This document shows positions 34,033-42,108 of a stretch of DNA of 64,000 bases, piece by piece. The notes beneath the pieces are model-generated. The model worked only from the letters and a program-made list of their open reading frames with translations. It did no database searches and was not told where the DNA came from. The position numbers and the translations under genes were made by a program. Numbering within the stretch: position 1 is the stretch's first letter; each line of letters opens with the position of its first letter. Source of the DNA: CAYQNU01 sp964419055 (lineage in GTDB: Bacteria; Bacteroidota; Bacteroidia; Flavobacteriales_D; Parvicellaceae); NCBI GenBank assembly GCA_964419055.1, contig CAYQNU010000003.1, forward strand, positions 124,001 to 188,000, written 5' to 3'.

Positions 34033-34464
34033 ATGAACAAAGACCTGCTTACACGTGTTGCTTTTCCGCTCAATAGTCAGCGGCATGTGTTACGGCATTT
34101 TATGGATATTGATGATAGCTACAGTGAGCAACTAAGTGCTACTCAAAAAAAGTACATCAAAAACTATTTGGGGTCCAAATTTAAGGAAGAATTTGCTCGT
34201 TCGCCCCTCGAAATCATATCCAAAACACAAGAACTGGGTACATTGGAGTATTTCAACAATGAGCAGTATCGCCAACTAATTATGACGTTTACGTTTTCAA
34301 AAAATGATTTCCCAATGGGTATTGGATGGGATAATGGCGAACATCAATCCAAAGAATTAGAGCTCGTAGCTACTTGGAAACTAAATATATTTCTGCATCG
34401 CAACCATAATAAATGGGAAATAACTACGTGCTTTCCCGGAGAACGGTCGTTGAAGCACGGATAA
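34033..34464 (+). CDS. Hypothetical protein
   Basis: 143 residues, no signal peptide or membrane segment. The family is not recognised. Visible features: an N-terminal SQRHVLRHF segment, a middle LIMTFTFSKNDFPMGIGWD, and a C-terminal strand KWEITTCFPGE. The order of a basic His-containing N-terminal helix and a final (I/V)TT-x-FPG strand resembles small BECR-fold RNase toxins (RelE/EndoU relatives), but that is only a loose similarity. No antitoxin-like gene is next to it. Base composition is less AT-rich than the two lipoprotein genes before it. Confidence 0.5.
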   Translation: MNKDLLTRVAFPLNSQRHVLRHFMDIDDSYSEQLSATQKKYIKNYLGSKFKEEFARSPLEIISKTQELGTLEYFNNEQYRQLIMTFTFSKNDFPMGIGWDNGEHQSKELELVATWKLNIFLHRNHNKWEITTCFPGERSLKHG

Positions 34465-34541
34465 ATGGAATTAGATGATTTAAGGGGTTTATTATAAAAA
34501 GCACCCTGTCTAATCAAGAATTGTTTATTTTGTTTTTTTCT

Positions 34542-34716
34542 TTACTTTTTTCTTGATAAAAAAGTAACAAAAAATCAAGACGAAAAGATGCTTCTTCCCG
34601 CTCTGCTAGTTTTGTTTATTTTCTGAAAATTGGCTGCCTCGCTCTTTCCTTCACACATTTTTTGAAAATAATACAAACCTATCATTCACAGCCATCACTG
34701 GCCCGCCTTTTCGTCT
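34542..34716 (+). repeat. Structured intergenic repeat, copy 1
   Basis: Begins with a perfect 10-bp hairpin TTACTTTTTT-CTTGAT-AAAAAAGTAA (34542-34567). Eleven bases later, AGACGAAAAG (34578-34587) pairs with CTTTTCGTCT (34707-34716), enclosing about 120 bases. After it comes GGCCATCGCACTTCTAA, also seen with small changes after copy 2 (60090-60212). The closing stem differs from copy 2 by changes on both arms that keep pairing. Confidence 0.7.
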
Positions 34717-34833
34717 GGCCATCGCACTTCTAACCTGCGTTTCATTAAAAACTAACGCAAATTAATTACCTCTTTTGAAGGTTTTCAAAATTTTGGATGG
34801 TTGAATTAGCCTAATAGTTATGGGTACCAAAAA

Positions 34834-34866
34834 AAATCTCCAGTGCAAACACAGCACCGGAGATTT
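34834..34866 (-). terminator. Terminator of yqeY
   Basis: A 13-bp stem with one G-T pair (AAATCTCC.GTGC / GCAC.GGAGATTT, 7-base loop). On the minus strand it is followed by a run of T, 28 bases after the yqeY stop. Confidence 0.85.
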
Positions 34867-34893
34867 ACCAAAAAAACAACACACAAATAAAAA

Positions 34894-35346
34894 CTATAAA
34901 CTACTCAAAAGCTCTTTTACAACTTTTGAGATGAGATTGCCATCGGCTTTTCCTTGTAATTGACCCATAGATCCGCCCATCACTTTTCCCATATCTTGTG
35001 GGCCCTTAGCACCCATTTTTTCGATAACTCCTTTTACCACCGCTGCAATTTCAGCTTCAGACAATTGTGAGGGTAAATAGGCTTTTATTATATCCGCTTG
35101 AAACTCTTCCACAACAGCCAAATCTTTTCGATTTTGTTCGTTGTAAATGGTTCCCGCATCTACGCGTTGCTTAAATAATTTTTGAAGAATTTTCAATTCG
35201 GCATCTTCAGTGATTACTCCGCTGCCATCTTTAGTTGCCTCTAACAACAAGGCTGCTTTTATGGCTCTTAGCGCTTCCAACTTTTCACGCTCCTTGGCCA
35301 ACATTGCCGCTTTAATATCGGCATTTATTTTTTCTGTTAAACTCAT
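34894..35346 (-). CDS. yqeY: GatB/YqeY domain-containing protein
   Basis: 150 residues, the usual length of the YqeY family. It shows the typical helical pattern: SLTEKINADIKAAMLAKEREKLEALRAIKAALL in part (KINADIKAAMLAKEREKL), LKQRVDAGTIY-type segment (KLFKQRVDAGTIYNEQ), YLPSQLSEAEI and the C-terminal MGKVMGGSMGQLQGKADGNLI in parts. It resembles the tRNA-binding tail of GatB, the amidotransferase subunit; the cellular role of free YqeY is not established. It follows ftsZ after the dcw terminator, which is the conserved position in Flavobacteriia, and has its own terminator. Confidence 0.88.
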   Translation of the reverse strand: MSLTEKINADIKAAMLAKEREKLEALRAIKAALLLEATKDGSGVITEDAELKILQKLFKQRVDAGTIYNEQNRKDLAVVEEFQADIIKAYLPSQLSEAEIAAVVKGVIEKMGAKGPQDMGKVMGGSMGQLQGKADGNLISKVVKELLSSL

Positions 35347-35411
35347 AAAACTATTTTAGATTGTAGATTGACGATTGTAGATTTTAAATTCTGGATTCAA
35401 GATGAATAAAA

Positions 35412-35449
35412 AACACGTTATACGTAATGTGAATTTCGTATAACGTGTT
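35412..35449 (-). terminator. Terminator of the dcw operon after ftsZ
   Basis: A perfect 13-bp inverted repeat (AACACGTTATACG and its complement, 12-base loop), followed on the minus strand by TTTTTT. It begins 11 bases after the ftsZ stop codon and separates ftsZ from yqeY. Confidence 0.85.
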
Positions 35450-35460
35450 ACGTTCTATGA

Positions 35461-37341
35461 TTAATCTACGTTATCGTGTAAAAATGAATTGTTTCCGCTC
35501 AATCCAGTTTTTTTGTTTCCGTTTTCATCTTCGCTTTCGTTTAATGAAAAACGAGATAAATTAGAATGAGAGGACAATTTTGTTTCTTCTAATTGAATGT
35601 TTCTTCTCAAATAAGCAGGTTCGTTCTCCAATTCATTTAATCCATTTTGAGTTCTCATTCTCAAAGAATTTTGACGAATACGATCTATACGTTGACGTGT
35701 CAAATCCGCATTATTTTCAATAGACGGCTGAGATGAAGCATTTGTAGTAGCATAAGTAATTCCAGACTCCTCTTCAGTTGATGCAACAAAAGTATTGTTT
35801 GAAGCAGTTGTATTCACTTCTTCTTCTTCATCTAATAAGTTGTAACGAATGATACCGTTTGTAGATGATTCGTTTTTTGACTCATTAGTTGTATCTACTT
35901 TATTTTCACTGGCATCATCTAACCAAGATCTTTTTATGGTTGATTCTTCTTCTTTTGGTGCATTAAATTGAACCGGTTCATTGAATGAACTTTGTGTTGA
36001 TTTAATTTCCCACTCAGTAGTAATGTCCTCATTTACATTAGTTGAGGTTGGCAATTCATCTTGAGATATAGAAGAAACAATATCGTTGGATGAACTCAAT
36101 ACTTCTGCCACCACAGAAGGTGTTTCAAGAGAAGGTGTTTCAACAACTGAATCACTTACTAAAGGAGTTTCAACCGATGAAGTAGGCTCTGATTTTTGAA
36201 CTATATATGGTTCTGCCTCAAAAGAAATGTTTGGAACCACTGGAGCTGCTGAAAAAAGATTAATACTGTTTTCGACAGGGCTAGTTATGGGCCTTTCGAT
36301 AGGTTGCGTTATCATAGTTGGGCGTTCTTCGTCCAAACTTACTTTTACTTTTTCGGCTGTACGTGGCGATAAACCTACATCAGGCGTTGCATTAAATCCT
36401 GTTGCGATAATCGTTACACTGATTTTGTTGCCCATGGTTTCGTCATATCCATGACCCCAAATTACATCGGCAGTACTTCCTGCTTCATCTTGAATATAAT
36501 CGGTGATATCAGCAATTTCATCCATTAATACTTCATTATCACCATAAGTTATGTTCAATAAAACATATTTGGCACCAGCAATATTATTATCATTTAACAA
36601 CGGAGAAGAAAGTGCTTTTTGAACCGCTGTGATGGCTCTATCTTCACCTTCGGCTTGTGCAGATCCCATAATAGCATATCCACTGTCTCTCATTACGGTG
36701 TTTACATCATTAAAATCAACGTTGATTGCACCCGTAACCGAGATTACTTCGGCAATACCTTTTGCAGCGGTAGTCAATACATCATCAGCCTGAGAAAAGG
36801 CGTTACCTAAAGTAAGGTTCCCGAACATCTCACGCAATTTGTCGTTATTAATAATTAATAACGTATCTACAGCTTGACGCATTCTTTCGATTCCATCATC
36901 AGCTTGTTGTCGTCTTTTTCTTCCCTCAAAAACAAAAGGAACGGTAACGATACCTACTGTCAAAATGCCCATTTCTTTAGCCAATGAAGCAATAACGGGT
37001 GCAGCACCTGTTCCTGTTCCTCCTCCCATACCTGCTGTTACAAATAACATTTTGGTATTGTTTGAAAGGATTTCTCTTAATTCTTCTAAATTTTCAATAG
37101 CGGCATTTTTACCAACTTCTGGTATGGATCCTGCGCCTCTTCCTTCAGTAGAGTCAATTCCCAATTGAATTTTCATGGGCACAGGGCTAATATCTAAAGC
37201 TTGTAAATCGGTGTTGCATACAATAAAGTCTACACCTTTAATTCCTTGACGGTACATGTGGTTTACGGCATTGCTACCTCCTCCACCAACTCCAATCACT
37301 TTTATGATTGATGAGTTATCTTTTGGTAATTCGAATTTCAT
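35461..37341 (-). CDS. ftsZ: Cell division protein FtsZ
   Basis: 626 residues. The tubulin-like GTPase core is at residues 1 to about 320: IIKVIGVGGGGSNAVNHMYR in part (GVGGGGSNAV), the GTP-binding GMGGGTGTGAAP, and NVDFNDVNTVM (T7 synergy region). GTP-dependent filaments form the Z ring that recruits FtsA and the septal wall machinery encoded upstream. The tail from about 330 to 570 is a long acidic Ser/Glu/Asn-rich linker, much longer than in E. coli (383 residues in all) but common in Bacteroidota. The conserved Bacteroidota peptide near the end (EPAYLRRNI, about residue 574) likely binds FtsA, with an unusual 45-residue extension after it. Last gene of the dcw operon before the terminator. 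Confidence 0.97.
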   Translation of the reverse strand: MKFELPKDNSSIIKVIGVGGGGSNAVNHMYRQGIKGVDFIVCNTDLQALDISPVPMKIQLGIDSTEGRGAGSIPEVGKNAAIENLEELREILSNNTKMLFVTAGMGGGTGTGAAPVIASLAKEMGILTVGIVTVPFVFEGRKRRQQADDGIERMRQAVDTLLIINNDKLREMFGNLTLGNAFSQADDVLTTAAKGIAEVISVTGAINVDFNDVNTVMRDSGYAIMGSAQAEGEDRAITAVQKALSSPLLNDNNIAGAKYVLLNITYGDNEVLMDEIADITDYIQDEAGSTADVIWGHGYDETMGNKISVTIIATGFNATPDVGLSPRTAEKVKVSLDEERPTMITQPIERPITSPVENSINLFSAAPVVPNISFEAEPYIVQKSEPTSSVETPLVSDSVVETPSLETPSVVAEVLSSSNDIVSSISQDELPTSTNVNEDITTEWEIKSTQSSFNEPVQFNAPKEEESTIKRSWLDDASENKVDTTNESKNESSTNGIIRYNLLDEEEEVNTTASNNTFVASTEEESGITYATTNASSQPSIENNADLTRQRIDRIRQNSLRMRTQNGLNELENEPAYLRRNIQLEETKLSSHSNLSRFSLNESEDENGNKKTGLSGNNSFLHDNVD

Positions 37342-37387
37342 AATTGTTGTTGTTTATTTTGTGTTTGTTGTTTTGTTGTTATTGTTT

Positions 37388-37430
37388 AACCCCACCCTTA
37401 CCCTCCCCCATTGGGAGGGCTGGTGTGGTT
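37388..37430. repeat. REP-like GC-rich hairpin between ftsA and ftsZ
   Basis: A strong imperfect hairpin with a core CCCTCCC-CCATT-GGGAGGG and outer arms AACC.CACC / GGTG.GGTT. It is far more GC-rich than its surroundings and lacks a T run on the minus strand, so it is not a simple terminator. It resembles the dispersed CCCTCCC/GGGAGGG hairpins known from intergenic regions of Bacteroidota (inference). Confidence 0.6.
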
Positions 37431-37457
37431 GATATTTGGTGATAATATAATCTTATA

Positions 37458-38801
37458 TTAATCTACGTTTTCGTCAAAGAAGCTTTTGATTTTATCAAAG
37501 AAACCTCCTTTAGTTTTTCCAGAATGGCCTGCTGGCTTGATTGGTTTTGTCGTCTCTTCTTTTTGGGAATCGACTGTTTTTTTCGTCTCGGCCACTGGTT
37601 TAGCGCTGATTCTATTTTTCTCGTGGGTTTTATTCACTCTATCATATTGCTCAAATCCTTTTACTACTAAACCAACGCCTGTGGCAAATAACGGACTGGT
37701 AACATTGATATTGGTATTACTACTCAAGTGCTCATTTGGATAACCAATACGTGCATCCATACCTGTTACGTATTCAATCAATTGAGTGATGTGTTTTAAT
37801 TGTGAGCCACCACCTGTAACTACAATACCCCCGATTAATTTTTTCTCGTAACCTGAATTTTTGATTTCGTAATACACGTGTTCCAAGATTTCAGCAATTC
37901 GAGCATTGATTATATTGGATAAGTTTTCTACAGAAATTTCTTTTGGCTCTCTGCCTCTCAAACCAGGTATACAAACTACCTCATTTTTTTGACTTGGATG
38001 CGGCAAAGCAGTCCCAAACTTCACTTTCAAAGCTTCTGCTTGTTTTTGCATAATGGTACACCCTTCTTTGATGTCTTCTGTAATGATGTTACCACCAAAA
38101 GGTATTACTGCTGTGTGTCTAATGATTCCATCGTAAAAAATAGCTACATCAGTTGTTCCACCTCCAATATCTACCAACACAACACCTGCTTCACGTTCTT
38201 CTTCACTCAAAACGGCTGCTGAAGAAGCTAAAGGTTCTAATATTAAATCGGCAACTTCTAAACCAGCTTTTTGAACACATTTATATATGTTTTTTGCAGC
38301 AGCCGTTTGACCTGTAATTATATGACAATTGGCTTCTAATTTAGCGCCTGACATCCCAATAGGGTCTTTGATACCGCTTTCTCTATCAACTGTATATTCT
38401 TGTGGTAATACATGAATAATATCCTCACCTGGGGGTATAGATAATTCAAACATGTCATCAATTAATTTGTCAATATCGGCTTGAGAAATTTCATTTTCGT
38501 AATCTTTTTTATCACGAGTAATCATCCCTCTGTGTTGCATCGATTTGATATGTTGGCCAGCAATTCCTACGTTTACTACCTTTATTTCAACACCTGATTT
38601 AGCTTCTGCTTCTTCAATTGCTGCTTTGATCGATTGAACGGTTTTTTCGATATTGGCTACTACACCACGAGTTACACCAAGTGATGGCGATTTTCCCATC
38701 CCCAATATTTCAATTTTTCCGTGTTCGGTTCTTCTACCCACGAGACAAGCAATCTTTGTTGTCCCAATATCTAATCCTACTATAATTTCAGGTGCGTCCA
38801 T
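37458..38801 (-). CDS. ftsA: Cell division protein FtsA
   Basis: 447 residues of the actin/Hsp70 fold: IVGLDIGTTKIACLVG (phosphate 1), the VNVGIAGQHI 1C-domain segment, VLVDIGGGTTDVAIF (phosphate 2) and GGIVVTGGGSQLKHI (adenosine site). The C terminus ends in KGGFFDKIKSFFDENVD, an amphipathic helix that tethers FtsA and the Z ring to the membrane; FtsZ ends with a similar DNVD tetrapeptide. It lies between ftsQ and ftsZ in the operon. A 116-base gap with a GC-rich hairpin separates it from ftsZ. Confidence 0.96.
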   Translation of the reverse strand: MDAPEIIVGLDIGTTKIACLVGRRTEHGKIEILGMGKSPSLGVTRGVVANIEKTVQSIKAAIEEAEAKSGVEIKVVNVGIAGQHIKSMQHRGMITRDKKDYENEISQADIDKLIDDMFELSIPPGEDIIHVLPQEYTVDRESGIKDPIGMSGAKLEANCHIITGQTAAAKNIYKCVQKAGLEVADLILEPLASSAAVLSEEEREAGVVLVDIGGGTTDVAIFYDGIIRHTAVIPFGGNIITEDIKEGCTIMQKQAEALKVKFGTALPHPSQKNEVVCIPGLRGREPKEISVENLSNIINARIAEILEHVYYEIKNSGYEKKLIGGIVVTGGGSQLKHITQLIEYVTGMDARIGYPNEHLSSNTNINVTSPLFATGVGLVVKGFEQYDRVNKTHEKNRISAKPVAETKKTVDSQKEETTKPIKPAGHSGKTKGGFFDKIKSFFDENVD

Positions 38802-38845
38802 ACTGTTGTTGTTGTTTAATTTATGTTGTGTGTTTGTTGTGTTCT

Positions 38846-39655
38846 TTATAATTTTAGTTTGCTAGTGGCTACCAATTGGTTGGCATATTTTACATTAAGT
38901 GTATCGTACAAATTGAGTTCTCTTACATCAATTTGATCAGATGTGTAAAACGTTTTCAATCGAAACAATTTTGAGTCTATATCGTCTAAATTGCCCATCA
39001 TTATGCGATGGTTACCCACTCTTGGTATCATTTCAAATTCGTTTCGGTTATTGATATAAACCTGCACTATTTGCGATTTAAAAAATTCATCTTCATTTAA
39101 TTTAGAGGCCAATAAATAAATATTTCCCATAGTCAATGAAACCGCTGCATCGTTTGAAGCAATGACTTCATCAATTGTGGTTAAATTTTCGGTAGGTTGA
39201 AAAATGAAACCGTTGAAAACAGGTACTTTAGCAACATACTCATCCGATAAAGGAATAAATCTTCCGGCATCATCTAAATAACATCCTGAAAGGCCATCTT
39301 GAAATATAATTCGCGCAATGGGCAATTGTTGCTCGATGTTTACTTTAATTTGACCGTTGTTATATTTAAACACTTCGGCAAATTTTACCCCAGGTATTTG
39401 TTCTAACTCATCCTCAATATGCTGCAATTCAATATCACCCATTTTTTGATTTTGAAAATTATATCCCAAATCATTTAAAATGCCGGCCACTTTTTCTTGA
39501 CTTACAAAATTATGGTTTTCGGGTTTAATAATTTCAATAATGGGCTCTTGCACTGGCAAACTAGTGTATCTGCTGTTAGCGAATCCCAACAATACGAAAA
39601 CCGTAATGGAAAACGACACCCAACCCGTTATTTTTGCAATTTTTTTCAATTTCAT
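38846..39655 (-). CDS. ftsQ: Cell division protein FtsQ/DivIB
   Basis: 269 residues. A short cytoplasmic start is followed by one membrane helix (ITGWVSFSITVFVLLGFANS, residues about 9-28) and a periplasmic part with a POTRA-like segment (KVAGILNDLGYNFQNQKMGDI) and the beta domain (QLPIARIIFQDGLSGCYLDDAGRFIPLS). It links FtsL/FtsB-type proteins and the septal synthase to the division ring. Its ATG overlaps the murC stop by four bases (ATGA), showing tight coupling in the operon. Confidence 0.9.
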   Translation of the reverse strand: MKLKKIAKITGWVSFSITVFVLLGFANSRYTSLPVQEPIIEIIKPENHNFVSQEKVAGILNDLGYNFQNQKMGDIELQHIEDELEQIPGVKFAEVFKYNNGQIKVNIEQQLPIARIIFQDGLSGCYLDDAGRFIPLSDEYVAKVPVFNGFIFQPTENLTTIDEVIASNDAAVSLTMGNIYLLASKLNEDEFFKSQIVQVYINNRNEFEMIPRVGNHRIMMGNLDDIDSKLFRLKTFYTSDQIDVRELNLYDTLNVKYANQLVATSKLKL

Positions 39656-40995
39656 GATTGTAATTGCTTTTTAATGGGTTCTACTAATGTATCAATATCT
39701 CCAGCACCTAGTGTTAAAAGCACTTCCAATTTGCGAGTTGAAAGCTCTTCCACCACTTTAGCCATAGGTATAATCATTTTGTTTTCTATTGAAATGGCGG
39801 GAAGCAACATGGCACTTGTAACCCCTTCAATAGGTAACTCACGAGCAGGATAAATATCGAGTAAAATCAATTCATCTAAAAGGCTTAAACTTTCAGAAAA
39901 TCCAGCCGCAAAATCTCTTGTTCTGGTGAACAAATGTGGCTGGAAAATTCCCGTTATTTTTTGGGTTGGATATAATTGACGAACAGATTTAATGCACATT
40001 TCCAACTCTTTTGGATGGTGAGCATAATCGTCAATATAAACAACATTTCCATCTACAATTTTTTCAAATCTTCTTTTAACCCCTTTAAATCCCTCTAGCG
40101 TGGCAACGATATTGGCTGTTGGAATATGCATCAACTTTCCAACAATAAAGGCAGCAATTCCATTTTCGACATTGTGCAATCCTGGAAGACCAATTCGAAT
40201 GGCATGAATGGTTTCTTCAGGAGTTTTTATATCAAAAACATATCGGCCGTTTTCTACTCGAATAGCATTACCTGAATAATCAGCAGTGCTATCTTCAATT
40301 CCGTAGGTCAGGGTATTTTTATGTTTTATTTCTAATCCATTTCTCAATATGAGTGTTCCGTTTTCCTTAATTTTGTTTGCAAAATCTTGGAACGAAGTTT
40401 TTAAAGCATTGTGTTCACCATAAATATCTAAGTGATCTGCATCGGTAGAAGTAATTACTGCTATAGAAGGCGAAAGGGTTAAATATGATCTATCGTATTC
40501 ATCAGCCTCCACTACTGTATTTTGAGAAGTGGCATTAATGACTAAATTTGAATTAAAATTGGTAGCTATTCCACCTAAAAAGGCATTACACCCAACTGTT
40601 TCGCTCATCATGTAGGCAACCATACTTGAGGTAGTTGTTTTTCCATGAGTGCCTGCTACAGCAATAGAGAGTGAAGATTCTGTAATCATACCCAACATAA
40701 CCGAACGCTTGTGCATTGGATTGCCATTTTGCTTAAAAAATTGCAACAATTGGCTAGTATTGGGAATAGCAGGAGTGATTACTACGATGGTTGAAGGATT
40801 TTTAGCAAAATCGGGTAATGTATTTACATCATCAATGTAAGATATAGACATGCCTTCGGCAACTAATGATTGAGTCAAGGGAGTTGATGTTTTGTCATAA
40901 CCCGCCACCGTTACACCATTATTATTGAAATAACGAGCGATGGCACTCATTCCAATGCCACCAATTCCTAAAAAATATATCTCGTTAACCTTCAT
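39652..40995 (-). CDS. murC: UDP-N-acetylmuramate--L-alanine ligase
   Basis: 447 residues. Mur ligase order: N-terminal FLGIGGIGMSAIARYF, ATP-binding VAGTHGKTTTSSMVAYM, then VVEADEYDRSYLTLSPSIAVITSTDADHLD in parts, and the C-terminal YIDDYAHHPKE and GIFQPHLFTRTRDF, diagnostic of MurC. It adds L-Ala to UDP-MurNAc in the cytoplasm, the first amino acid of the peptidoglycan stem. It abuts murG (the stop and start are adjacent) and overlaps ftsQ by four bases. Confidence 0.96.
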   Translation of the reverse strand: MKVNEIYFLGIGGIGMSAIARYFNNNGVTVAGYDKTSTPLTQSLVAEGMSISYIDDVNTLPDFAKNPSTIVVITPAIPNTSQLLQFFKQNGNPMHKRSVMLGMITESSLSIAVAGTHGKTTTSSMVAYMMSETVGCNAFLGGIATNFNSNLVINATSQNTVVEADEYDRSYLTLSPSIAVITSTDADHLDIYGEHNALKTSFQDFANKIKENGTLILRNGLEIKHKNTLTYGIEDSTADYSGNAIRVENGRYVFDIKTPEETIHAIRIGLPGLHNVENGIAAFIVGKLMHIPTANIVATLEGFKGVKRRFEKIVDGNVVYIDDYAHHPKELEMCIKSVRQLYPTQKITGIFQPHLFTRTRDFAAGFSESLSLLDELILLDIYPARELPIEGVTSAMLLPAISIENKMIIPMAKVVEELSTRKLEVLLTLGAGDIDTLVEPIKKQLQS

Positions 40996-42108
40996 TTAAT
41001 TCTTTCTGTTTTCTTCTATAATTTTCACTATTTCTTTTACAATATCCTCTGTTGCATTTGGTTTTGCCAACAGAGCTATTTGACGAGATAGTTCTTTCAT
41101 TTGCGCCTCATTATCAAGTAATGACAATACGCAAGGCACTAAGTTCGTATGTGCATCAACATCTTTTACCATCAATGCAGCCATTTTATCAACAAGAGAT
41201 TTTGCATTCTTTGTTTGATGATCTTCGGCAACATTGGGTGAAGGCACTAAAATACAGGGCTTTTTTACCAAACATAACTCACTGACAGACAGTGCTCCAG
41301 CTCTACTAATAACTACATCAGCAGCAGCATAAGCAAGATCCATTCTATCAATAAATGCCATTGGAAAAACGGTTTCTATTTTAGATTCTTTAACAGCTGA
41401 ATTCATCTCGTCAAAATAAATTTTACCTGTTTGCCAAATAATTTGCACATCCTTTTGACCCAGTTCCTTTAAATTTGATTTGATACTGTTGTTAATCGTT
41501 CGTGCTCCTAAACTACCTCCAATAATCAAAATCGTTTTTTTGTTTGGGTCTAAATTAAAATGAGCAATGCCTTGTTCTCTCTTCTCGGTAATAGTTAAAA
41601 TATCCTTTCTTACAGGATTGCCCGTATGCACAATTTTTTCTTTAGGGAAAAACTGTTCCATGTTGTCATAAGCTACGCATATTTTTTTAGCTTTTTTGGC
41701 CAAAATTTTATTGGTCACTCCCGCATACGAATTTTGTTCTTGCAATAAGGTAGGTACATTTAAGTTGCCTGCTTGACGCAACAAGGGTCCGCTAGCATAT
41801 CCGCCCACACCTATAGCAATATCGGGTTTAAATTCGCGAACAATTGATTTTGCTGCGTTCAAACTCTTCAATAATTTAAACGGGAAATTCCAATTTTTCC
41901 ATAGTTTGGTTCGATTAAATCCAACTACATCCAATCCCTTTATTGTAAACCCTGCTGCTGGGACTTTTTCCATTTCCATTTTACCATTGGCACCAACAAA
42001 CAAAATTTCGGTTTCTGGATAGGTTTCCTTAATTTTTTGAGCAATAGCCAAGGCAGGGAAAATATGTCCCCCTGTTCCGCCACCTGATATGATTACACGT
42101 GCTTTCAT
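40996..42108 (-). CDS. murG: Lipid II synthase (undecaprenyl-PP-MurNAc-pentapeptide GlcNAc transferase)
   Basis: 370 residues. GT28 fold with the N-terminal glycine-rich loop IISGGGTGGHIFPALAIA, a second GVGGYASGP, the LLQEQNSYAGVTNK segment, and the UDP-GlcNAc site around VISRAGALSVSEL and SPNVAEDHQTKNA. It transfers GlcNAc to lipid I on the inner face of the membrane, giving lipid II. The ATG overlaps the ftsW stop by one base (TAATG). Confidence 0.96.
   Translation of the reverse strand: MKARVIISGGGTGGHIFPALAIAQKIKETYPETEILFVGANGKMEMEKVPAAGFTIKGLDVVGFNRTKLWKNWNFPFKLLKSLNAAKSIVREFKPDIAIGVGGYASGPLLRQAGNLNVPTLLQEQNSYAGVTNKILAKKAKKICVAYDNMEQFFPKEKIVHTGNPVRKDILTITEKREQGIAHFNLDPNKKTILIIGGSLGARTINNSIKSNLKELGQKDVQIIWQTGKIYFDEMNSAVKESKIETVFPMAFIDRMDLAYAAADVVISRAGALSVSELCLVKKPCILVPSPNVAEDHQTKNAKSLVDKMAALMVKDVDAHTNLVPCVLSLLDNEAQMKELSRQIALLAKPNATEDIVKEIVKIIEENRKN

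Larger units (their letters stand above)
34465..34893. other. Intergenic region holding a structured repeat
   Basis: No gene was seen in this 429-base gap between convergent genes. It holds the structured repeat at 34542-34716 (listed separately) and the yqeY terminator at 34834-34866. Confidence 0.6.
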
